Origin: Bacteroidetes bacterium GWF2_35_48
GTDB lineage: Bacteria > Bacteroidota > Bacteroidia > Bacteroidales > GWF2-35-48
DNA: 64,000 nt
Direction of reading: 5' to 3'
Assembly (NCBI GenBank): GCA_001769125.1
Contig: MEOG01000129.1
Location: 1-64,000, forward strand
Part shown: positions 7,801 through 19,800 of the stretch, one piece after another
How the letters are laid out: every line of letters starts with the position of its first letter
Position numbering within the stretch: position 1 is the stretch's first letter
Translations under genes and position numbers: made by a program
Notes under the pieces: model-generated
What the model saw: the letters and a program-made list of their open reading frames with translations, nothing else
What the model was told of the DNA's origin: nothing
The model's database searches: none

Positions 7801-10800
7801 ACATGTGTCTTTTGAACAACCATTCTGATCCGTTACGGTTAAGCAGTAATTACCAAAAGGTATTCCAATAAGATTCTGTGTTGTTGCTCCATTACTCCAA
7901 CTATACGAATGATTTGGCGTTCCACCTGATACACTCACTATTATTCTTCCGGATGATTGTCCAAAACATTTTACATGTTGAAGGTCTATTAAAAATATGA
8001 GTAAAGGTGGAGGAGCAGTTACATTAACTGTAGATAATACATCGCAACCATGCGCATCAGATACTGTAACCGAATGCGTTCCGGAGCATAATCCAACAGC
8101 AGTTTGTGTTGTTTGGTTTCCTGGTTGCCAACTATAACTATAAGGAGATGTTCCTCCAGAAGGGATAACAGTTGCCGTTCCATCGCAAACAGAATTACAT
8201 GTCATAGAAGTGCTTGAAGTTACAGCCGTAACAAATGTTGGTTGATTAACTGTAACGGTATACATTCCTGTGCATGCGTTTGCATCGGAAACAACAAGAG
8301 AATAGTTCCCCGCGCACAAATCAGTATTTGTTGCACTTGTTACTGATGAGCCACCGCCAAACCATTGGTAATTATACGGAGCTGTTCCTCCTGTTACAAG
8401 CGCAGCTGCAGAACCATTGCAATCACCGTTGCAAAGTGGTTCAATAACTGATTGAATTGCATTAAGGGCAGCAGGCTCTGTTATTGTAACACTAAGGTTT
8501 GCATTACAATTTGTATTTACATCCGTAACCGTAACAGAGTGAATTCCCGGTTCAAGATTCGTTGCAGATGCAGTGTATTGTGCAGGGGTGGTATTCCACT
8601 GATAGGTGAACATTAATGTTCCTCCTGTTACAGAAATAGATGCTGTTCCATTATTGCTTCCAAAGCATGTAATGTTTGTCTGACCTGTCAGTGTTATTGC
8701 TGGACCCGAAATATTATTTACATTAAAAGCCTGACTTGCTGTACATCCTTCTGCATCAGTAACCATAATAGTATATGTGCCTGCTGCAACTGCATTGATA
8801 TTTTGATTTGTTGAGCTGTTTGACCACAAAAATTGATACGCCGGAGATCCCCCTGTAACAGTAATATCAACAGAGCCATCTGCATTATTACAAGCCGCAT
8901 CAGAAGCTGTACCTGTAATAATTATTTGTGAGGGCTGTGTTAATGTAGAAGAAAATTCAGCACTACAATTATTGGCATCTGTTACTGTTAAAGAATAGGA
9001 TTCTGCACATAAAGCTGATATAGTAGACGATGTCTGTACATTACTCCAAATATATTGGTAAGGAGTAGTTCCACCTGATATTAAACTTGCAATAGAACCG
9101 GTACAGGCATTATAACAAAGCGGGTTCTGAACTGTAAATATATTTGATAAAACAGCCGGTTCAGTTATGGAAACACTTGCGGTTACGATACAATTAAAAG
9201 CATCTGTTACAGAAACCGTATAAGTTCCGGGAGCAAGATTTGTTGCCGTGAGTGTTGTTTGTGAAGGAACTGTACTCCATAAATACTGATAGGGACTTTG
9301 TCCTCCTCCCATAGATACTGTTGCGCTTCCATCAGCAGCTCCGTTGCATGATACATTGGTAAAAGAAGATATGCTAGCCGTTCCGGGCGGAATATCTCCG
9401 ACGGATACATTGGCAGTTGCTGTACAATTATTGTTATCCGTAACAGTTACGGTATAGGGTGATAATGCTGAAGAAAGTCCAGAAATGGTTGACAAATTGA
9501 GCGGCATTGTTCCACCAGACCAAAGATACGAATAGCCTGTTGAAATCGTTCCTCCAGTTGCTGTTACACTTGCAGAACCATCAGCCTGACCGCAATGAGC
9601 ATTATTAAATGTTGTACTTACTATAATTGGCGAAGGTTGAGTGATAACAACAGAAATATCATCAGAACAACCATTGACATCTGTTATTGTAACAGAGTAA
9701 TTACCTGCAATCAGACCGGTTGCTATCACATCTGTTTGAGAAGGAATAGTATTCCATATTGCAGTAAATGGTACAGTGCCTCCGGAACCACTTACTGTTG
9801 CTGAACCGTCTGAACCATTATCACATGAAACATGAACGCTATCCAAAATTGTTGCAATTACAGGAAGCGGTTCATTAATTGTAAAAGTTACAGATGCCTG
9901 ACAGCTATTACCGTCTGTTACTGTTGCAGAATAATTTCCTGCACAAAGTCCGTTAATATCAATTGTATTGGATGCGTTGGTAGTTGTATATCCGTTTGAA
10001 CAGGTATACGTATAAGGCGTTCCTCCTCCAGAGGATTCAATAATTGCAATGCCATCACAGGATCCATTACATAAAGCATCTGTTAAACCTTTAATAATTA
10101 AAGTTACTCCCGGTATATTATTAATAATACCTGTTGCTGTAGAGGTGCAATTGTTAACATCTGTAACCGTAGTTGAATAAGTTCCGGGTACAAGATTACT
10201 TACAGTTTGTATGCCCGGTTGAGGTGATATATTCCATAAATATGTATAGGGTGCAGTACCACCTGTAACAACAGCTGAAATACTTCCCTGAGCCTGATTA
10301 CAATTCGCATCAATAGAGGTTGTGGTAACAACAAGCGTTGTTGGCTCAGAAATACTTACATTTGATGTGTATTGGCAATTGTGACTATCTGTTATGACTA
10401 CACTGTAACCACCAGCTGCAAGTAAAGTAATCGTATCATTTGTGGCTGTATTACTCCATAAATAGCTATAGGGAGTTGTTCCTCCAGTAGCAGTAACCCA
10501 CGCACTACCAGATGTTCCTCCGTTACATAATACATTTGAAATAACAAGGGTTGTTGCACTTAAAAGTGCAGGTTCGGTTAAATTTACAGAATAGGTAGCG
10601 CTGTATCCATTTTGATCTGTAACAGTAACAGTGTTGCTCCCTGCACAAAGACCGGTTACATCAGGTGTTACAACTCCATTTCCCCATAGATAAGTGTATC
10701 CTGGTACTCCACCTGAAACACTAATTTCAGCTGTTCCATCACATACTCCATTACATGAAATATTTGTTGAGGAAATCAACTGAATTTGCAAAGCTCCAGG

Positions 10801-13800
10801 TTCAAAAATAGTAGCACTGGTTGTTGCAGTACATCCATTTGCATCTGTTACTGTAACAGTATATGTTCCCGATGAAAGACCGGTTGCTACATCTGAAGTA
10901 GTTCCGTTTGACCAACTCCATGTATAGGGAGTTGCTCCACCAGTAGCGCCTGCAGTAGCACTTCCATCACTGGCTCCAAAACCTGAAGGGTCTGTTGTCG
11001 CTAAAATAGAAATATCTAACAAAACCGGTTGGCTAATTGTAACACTCGTTGTCGCTGTGCAATTATTAATATCTGTTACTGTAACACTGTAAGTTCCCTC
11101 AGGTAAATTTGAAACAGATGAATTTGCTGAACCATTACTCCATTCAAATGAATATCCAGGAGTCCCTTCTGAAGGAGTTGCAAGAACAGAACCATCTGTT
11201 CCGTTAAAACAGGCAACATCTGTTCCTGAAGCTGAAACAATTACTTGTGTCGGAGAAGTTATTGTTACGCTGGATACAGAGATACATCCGTTTCCGTCAA
11301 TTACTGTTACATCATAAGTGCCCGCTATCAGCCCGGTTGCATTTGCTCCGGAAGTGCTGTTTGACCAATTGTACGTGTAAGGTAAGGTACCGTTCGATGC
11401 TTGGGCACTAGCTGATCCATCAGCACTTCCAAAGCAAAGTGTATTATCCTGATCAATAATTGAAGAGGTTAAAAGTGTCGGTTCTGTTACTGTAGACAAA
11501 ATTGAAGCTATTGCTCCGTTTGAATCAGTAACTGTAACAGAATAACTTCCGGCGCAAAGACCTACAGCAGTATCATTTGTCTGGCTTCCAGCATTGACAT
11601 CCCATGCGAAATTATATGGAGGAATACCCCCGGTAACAGAAACAGAAGCTGTTCCGTCACAGTCTCCATTGCAGTCAACCGCAGAACCTGTAACTGTAAG
11701 CACGAGAGCATCCGGACCCAAAACAGTTGTTGGAATAACAAATATACATCCGTTTTGATCTGTTACTGTAACAGTATATGTTCCCGGACAAAGATTTGAT
11801 GCAGCCTGAGTTGTTTGTGCTGGAGCAGGGTTGTCCCATAGATAAGAATAAATCCCGGTTCCTCCTATAGGAGTAACTGTCGCAGTACCGTCACATGCAC
11901 CAAAAACTGTTTCTGATGTATTCCCTATTGTAGCAGTCAGAACAACCGGTTCGTTAATCGTAATATTTTCATTCTGAGTACATCCGTTAGCATCCGTAAC
12001 TGTAACAATATAGTTGCCTGCGGCAAGGTTGGAAATATCTTCTGATGATGCAGTATTTGACCAGCTAAAAGATAAAATGCCAGTTCCACCACTGGCAGTC
12101 AAATCTGCACTGCCATCTGCATTTCCATTACATAAGACATCTGTTCCTGAAATATTAATAATTATCTGGGTTGGTTCACCTAAAATTTGTGATGCCGTAG
12201 TTGTACATCCTAAGGCATCAGTTATTGTTACGGAATAAGTTCCGGCACTTAAATTTGTTGCAGACGCAGTTGTCTGAGAGGGTGTTGTGCCCCAGACATA
12301 AGAATAGGGAAGCGTTCCGCCTGTTGCAGATACTGTTGCGTTTCCATTTGTGCCTCCAAAACATGAGGGTTGAACACTTACAGGTATGCTTGCAGACATT
12401 GCTGTTGGTTGCGTTACAGTTGCAGTAGTAGTACCTGTGGCGCCATTCTGATCTGTAACAGTTACGGAATAAATTCCGGCACACAAACCAGTTGCAGTTT
12501 GTGTTATTTGATTGCCTGCTGTTGCATCCCATAAATAATCATAAGGTGCAATTCCACCAGACACAGCAACAGTAGTCGTCCCATCACAATCTCCATTACA
12601 ATTAACAGCGCTTCCTGTCGGAGTCAAAATCAAAGCATCAGGACCAGAAATTGTAACAGTCGTAATATAAGTGCATCCATTTGCATCAGAAAGTGTAACA
12701 GTATAATTACCTACACATAAATTATTTGCAGTTTGAGTTGTTTGTGCTGATAGATCGCTCCATACATAGGAATACAGAGGTGTCCCGTCTGATCCTGTAA
12801 TTGTAGCAGTTCCGTCGCATGCATTAAACACCGTTTCATTTGTTACTAATGTAGCCCCTGTTAATGCAGTGGGTTCGGTAATTGTTACTCCAAATGTTTG
12901 TGTGCATAAATTTGCATCGGATACAGTAACAGTATAAATTCCTGCTGTTAATCCTGATGCAGTTGCACCTGTAGCACCGTTGCTCCATGTGTAAGTATAG
13001 TTAGGGACTCCTCCTGATGCAATTACAGTAACACTTCCATTGTTTCCTCCAAAACAGGAAACATTTGTTTGAGTTGTGTTGTTTACATTGATAACAGCAG
13101 GTTCTGTTATTGTTACAGTATCTTCAAGAGTGCAATTATTCAAATCTGTAATCGTAACATAATAAATTCCTGCGCTAAAATTTGTTGCGCTACTATTGGT
13201 TTGACCGCCTGTCCACTCATAAGAATAAGCTGGTGTTCCTCCGCTTGCTGTAATACTTGCAGAGCCATCTGCTCCGCCATTGCATGAAACATTTACCTGT
13301 GAACTTATTGATGAAGTAATAACAGTAGGTTGTGTAATAATAACTGAAGTGTTTACAGAACAATTACCCGCATCGGTAACAGTAACAGAAAGAGTTTGCG
13401 CTGTTAAATTATTTACAGTTTCAGTGAGTAAAGGATTATCAATAGTTGTGCTTCCTGACGACCAGTAATAATCGTAGGGAGAAGCTCCTCCTACAACAGT
13501 AACAGTAGCACTACCGGTTGCGCCTCCAAAACAGGCAACATTAGTACTTAACGTTATCGTTGCGCTTGGGGCTGCATTATCATTGACATTAACAGTTTCC
13601 GTAACAGAACATCCGTTTACATCAGTAACAGTAACAGTGTATGTTCCGCTGGGAATACTGCTGATATTATTTGTAGTGGAAGGTGTATTCAATGTAGAGC
13701 TACCATCAGACCATACATAATTAAAATTTGGAAAGCCTCCGGAAACTGAAATTGTAGCTACTCCTGTAGAAGTTCCGCAATTTGCATTCAGGCTACCTGG

Positions 13801-16800
13801 AGTTAATACCATAGCAATAGGTTCATTTACTGTTGCGGATGAAGTTGTGGTGCATAAATTCGCATCTGTTACTGTAACAGTATATGTTCCATCGCAAAGG
13901 TTTCCTGCACTTTGTGTTGTTTGCAGATCAGACCATAAATAAGCATAAGGACTAGTACCCCCGGATGTGATAACATCTGTAGAGCCATTGCATAGATTAT
14001 TACAGGTCGCATTAACAGCAGTTGCACTAGCTGTTAATGCAGCGGGTTCTGTTATTGTTACAGATGTTGTTGAAACGCATAAATTTCCATCAGTTACTGT
14101 AACCGTATATATTCCAGCAGCAAGAGCAGAAGCCGAAGAGGAAGTTTGTGCAGGAGCAGGGTCATTCCATAAGTAAGTATAAGAAGGGACTCCTCCACTT
14201 ACAGTTATGGTTGCGCTACCATTCGTGGCTCCGTTACAAGCAATGTTAATTTGTGACGATAATGTTGCAATTAATGGTGTGGGCTCAGTAATTGTAACAT
14301 TAACATTTGTACTGCATGTTAATACATCTGTAACTGTAACCGTGTATACCCCTGCTATTAACCCAGAAGCAGTTGTTGTAGTTTGGCCATCAGACCATAG
14401 GTAAGTGTATGGAGATGTTCCTCCAGATGCTGTTACAGTGGCTGAACCGTTGTTTCCCCCATTGCAAAGAACATTAACAGGAGGAGCAATTGAAGCTGTA
14501 GGTGCGCCAGCATTTGAAATGGGTGCAGAACCGGTTACGGTGCAATTATTTGCATCTGTTACAGTCAATGTATAAGAACCTGAGCCAAGTCCACTTATTG
14601 AACTCCCTGTCCCACTATTTGACCATGCATACGAATAAGCAGTTACACCCCCTGTTACAATTGCTGATGCAGATCCGTTGGTTGCTCCGCAAGTAGCATT
14701 TACAGGAGTTATAGAAACAGCTAAAACGTCGGGTTGTGTAATTAATATTGAAGAATTTGTCGTACAATTATTAAAATCAGTAACTGTTACAGTATACGTT
14801 CCGGCAGCTATATTAGAAAGATCTTCAGTAGTAGCTGTATTTGACCAACTGTAAGTATAGGGTGAGATTCCTCCTGTAACACTGAGGTTTGCTGCTCCTG
14901 TCAAAGCTGCATTACATAGAACATCAGAAGCAGAAATAGTGGCTGTTAATACAGCCGGTTCTGTAATCACTGTATTAACAACAGTAGTGCATCCATTCAA
15001 ATCTGTTACTGTTACAGAGTAATTACCCACTGTTAAATTTGAAGCGGTTGCTGTTGTTTGCCCACCTGTCCATGAATAAGAATAAGGCAAAGCCCCTCCT
15101 GAAGCAGAAACTGTTGCGCTTCCATTATTACCGCCATTGCATAAAATGTTTACAGGGCTTCCAATCGTTGCTGTCAGGGCAGCAGGTTGTGAAATTGTAA
15201 CAGATGCATTTGCTGTGCAATTATTTAAATCTGTTACCGTAACAGTGTACGAACCAGCTCCAATATTGGTTAAATCTTCAGAACTGGAGCTGTTTGACCA
15301 TGCAATACTGTAGGGTGTAGTGCCACCTGAAACTGTGAGATTTGCAGCTCCGGTTGTTTCTCCATTACAACTAACATTTGTTCCTGCAATAACAGCTGTA
15401 AGAGCAGTCGGTTGTGTAATAGTGATACTGGCAGTAACCGTGCAATTGTTTATATCTTTAACAGTAACCGTATAAGTGCCGGCAATTAATCCAGAAAGAT
15501 CTTCAGTAACGGCTGTGTTCGACCATAAATAAGTATACGGGCTTGTACCCCCTGTAGCAGTCAGATTTGCTGCGCCTGTTGTTCCTCCGGCACACGAAAC
15601 ATTTGTTCCGGCTATTGTTGCATTTAGTACAGCTGGTTGCGCAATGGTAACATTTGCTGTAATTGTGCAGTTATTAGCGTCTTTAACAGTTACAGTATAT
15701 GTCCCCGCTATCAAGCCACTGATATCTTCTGATGTAGCAGTATTGGACCATGTATAAGTATAAGGAGAAACTCCTCCTGTAACAGTAAGGTTTGCTGAAC
15801 CTGTTGCTCCACCATTACATAATACATCCGTTCCTGCTATAGTTGCTGTAAATGGAGGTGGTTCTGTTATTGTAACAGATGTTTGAACAAAAGGAACAAC
15901 ACAACCATTATTAACATAACTAGCAGTTCCGGCATCGTTAAAATAAACGGATGCACCATCTTGAGAGCCAAGTGTACCGGCTTGTGTTATTAAGTTTGCT
16001 CTGTCGTAAGAAACTACATCTGTGCAAGCACCAAAACTCATAGTCAGCGTACGTATTCCGGTTCCGTAATTAGCAAAATGTCCAGTTGTTATACTGTCGC
16101 ATTGAAAAATTACATAAAGAGTAGAAGATAAATCTGCAAAACTATTAAATGACGTAGAATAGGCTTCGCTAGTAATAATAACAACCTGTGCGCCTGCAGG
16201 TAATACACCACCTGTTGGTTCTAACAATTGTCCTCCTCCTGTAATTGTAGCATTAACATTAGCTACAAAGTCAGGGTCTGTGCATACCCCATCCCATGCA
16301 TTATTTGGCCAGGTTACTGATAAATCAGATGTATTCATTGCTGTTGGTCCAATCTGGAAGAAAACCATTTCCTGATATCCTTCGTTGGTAGAAACAGCAC
16401 ATGCATCAACCAGAATGCTTTGTATTTGAAAACATGAAGGTGGGATACTCGTATTTGCGGTACATCCATTTGCATCTGTAACGGTTACTTCGTATGTACC
16501 GGCTATTAAACCAGAAGCTGTAGCTGTTGTGTAGCCCCCTGTCCAGTTATATGAATAAGGAAGTGTTCCTCCCGTTGCTACGACAGTTGCGGAACCATTA
16601 TTTCCACCATAACAACTAACGTTTGTATGTAATGTGATATTTGCAGAAAGCTCTGTTGCTTGTGTAATGGTAACAGGCAAGACAGATGTACAGTTATTCA
16701 AATCTGTTACAGTAACATTATATGTACCGGCAGTTAAGCCTGATGCCGTAGCAGTTGTTTGAGCCGGAGCCGGATCATTCCAAAGGTATGTGTAAGGAAT

Positions 16801-19800
16801 AGTTCCACCAGATGCAAAAACAGTTGCTGAACCTGTTGTGTTACCATAACAAAGCACATTTGTTTGTGCGCTAATTGTTGAATTTAATGCTGCCGGTTGT
16901 GTAATTGTTACACTTGCTGTAGAATTACAAGAATTAGAATCGTAAACAGTAACAGAATATATCCCTGCAATAAGTCCGGTTGCTGTTGTTGTACTTTGCA
17001 CCGGTGTTGTATTCCATGAATAGGTTAAAGGAGCAGTACCTCCGGTAGCGGTCACTGTAGCTGAACCGGTATTCCCTCCATTACATAAAACATTTGCGCT
17101 AGTACTAATTGAAGCCGTTGGTCCTCCTGTATTGCTTATATTAATTGTTTGTGTATTTGTACAATTTTTAAAATCGGTAACAGTTACAGTGTATGAACCA
17201 GCAGCAAGTCCTGTAAGTGATGAAGCAGTAGCCCCGTTTGACCAAAGATAGGTATAGGGAGAAGTTCCACCTGATACCGCAACAGATGCAGTCCCATTTG
17301 ATAATCCACATGAAGCATTACCCGATGAAGGTGTTATTGAAATAGCAGTTGGTTGTCCTATGTCTACACTTGCAGTTTGCAGACAGGTAGGAGAAGCGGC
17401 ATCAGTAACAGTAACAGTATGTATTCCGAAACATAAACCAGATGCACTTGCAGTAGTTTGGCCATTATCCCATAAATACGTATAAGCCCCTGATCCACCT
17501 GTTGGAGCAACACTGGCAGTTCCGCTGCAAACGCCAAAACACAATGCATCTGTTCTAGATGTAACAAGATTTAATGCAGCAGGTTCTGTTATTGTTACAG
17601 ATTGTGTGGCAGTACAAGCATTCGAATTAGAAACAGTAACAGTGATCACTCCGTCGCAAAGACCTCCTGCTGTTTGACCTGTAGTTCCGTTTGACCAGGA
17701 ATAAGTAAAGCCAGATCCACCAGTAGGATTTGAAGTAGCCGAGCCATTACAAACTCCATTACAATTGGCATTTACAAATGTTACAGTAGGAACCGGAACC
17801 GCATAAACTGTTATAACCTGAGTTGTAGTAGATGAACATCCGCCTTGTGTTACAGTATGTGTAACAGTGTAGGTACCTGGTGTAGCCCATGTAACAGAGG
17901 GGTTTTCAGCAGTTGAACTGGAAGGAGTCCCGCTTGGAAAAGTCCATGAGTAAGTAACACCTACTCCTGTTGTTCCTGTATTTGTAAAATTAAATGCAAC
18001 ACCCACACATTGATTACCATTGTATGAAAATGTAGAGGCAGGGTTGGCAGTTGTTAGAACTTCAACAGTGTCTGAAATTGCACAGCCATTTGAACCCGTT
18101 GCAGAAATAATGTAAATTCCGGCAGCTAAACTTGTATATGTGTAATTGGCAGGTTTATTATTTGCATTAGGTTTTCCAGTGCAGGTATATGTAAAATTTG
18201 CCACACCATTTGCAACAGTAATTGCAATGGAGCCATTACTACTTCCGCAAGTCGCTGCAGTAGGAGTTAGTGTTAAAATCATAGCTGCCGGCTGTGTAAT
18301 AGTAATAGTCGCAACAGCATGACAACCCAGAGCATCTGTTACTGTACATGTATAAGTGCCTGCAATAAGTCCTGAAATAGTTGCAGTAGAGCCACCATTT
18401 GACCATGCATACGTATAAGGGGATGTACCACCTGAAGTTACAGAAACTGAAGCAATACCATTTGTTCCGCCATTACATGCAATATTTGTTTGAGATGGAG
18501 TAAGAACAATATTGTTAATATTAAAATTAAAGGTGGCAGGAGGTGCAACATTGCCACATATATCAGATACAGACCCGGCTGTATTTACTAGGCTAAGTGC
18601 AAAAGCCCCGCTTGTAGTGAGTGCTGGTGACACTGTAATTGTAAAAGTATTATCATAAGTAGCTCCTGATGCGCATTGGGTAGAAGATATTGAAGAAATA
18701 GCATAAGGTCCACCCGGTCCAGTAAGAGTAAAGTCGGCAGGTGTTGCTGTACTGCAATTTACATTTTCACTGAAATTAAATGTTAAAGAATTGGAACCAC
18801 ACGCAATCGGAAGAGCAACAGATTGAAACACGGGGCTAATATTATCAAATATAGTAGCAGTTGATGCAGTAAAATCAATAAAATAACCTGCTTGTGAAGG
18901 TGAGTATTGGCTAACATTTACAACGTAAGTCTGACCAGCAGAAACAGGTATAACGGGTTCATTCTGTCCCGCGCAATCAACTGTTTCTCCATTAGGTCCT
19001 GTTAATCCATCACATCCTATATTTGAAGAAAAATTACAACCGACTTCTAATGCAGCATTTGAATAAATATCAGAGCAATTTGCAGTTGACAGATTGTATA
19101 CAGCCCAATCGTAATCGTCAGTAGAGGTATTCGGGGTTATGGTAAAGTTTAAATTACCACTGTTCTGAACGGTAAAAACATACCAAACATCGTTTTTTTC
19201 ACCAGCGCCTAAACATGAATTTAGCGAATTTATTTCATTTGCAATATTTCCAGTACCGGAATATGCCAGATTCGTAGTAAAAGTACTTTGACAAATAGGA
19301 ATAGCTCCCATACAATCCTGATTATTTGGAGCGCCCGGATTTGTGATACATGTAGTAAACGTAGTATTGGTGGGATTTGTTGAATAATAATCATAAACCC
19401 TGTAATAATAAGTTAGCCCTGCAGTAAGACCCGAAATTGTTAATGTACCTGCGGTTCCTGATACAAAAGTAGCATCGTTACAAACTAGAGAAGTTAAAGA
19501 GGCACATGTACCAGAAAACACCTGAACTACCGGATCAAAGCCTGACGCAGGTGTTACTGTAATATTTTGAGACGAATTTCCGGCAACAAAGCTGTACCAG
19601 ACATCGTCATTAGCCGTTCCTACACATCCTGCAAGAGATTGGGTTGCTCCGGAAATATTGCCACTAATTGTAGTGCATGTAGCACCGGGTGTAACAGCTA
19701 AAGCCCCACTGCAATTATCATTTGGAGGTGCAACTGGTACAGGTGGATCCGTTACACAAATATCAAAATCACCTTGTGTTCCTCCTCCATATTCCCAAAA

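Noticed and set aside
5000-19700. Regular 200-230 bp periodicity resembling a CRISPR array or satellite DNA
   Set aside because: The period comes from SprB protein repeats in one uninterrupted minus strand frame; units are far longer than CRISPR repeats, diverged, and lack identical repeat/unique spacer structure.
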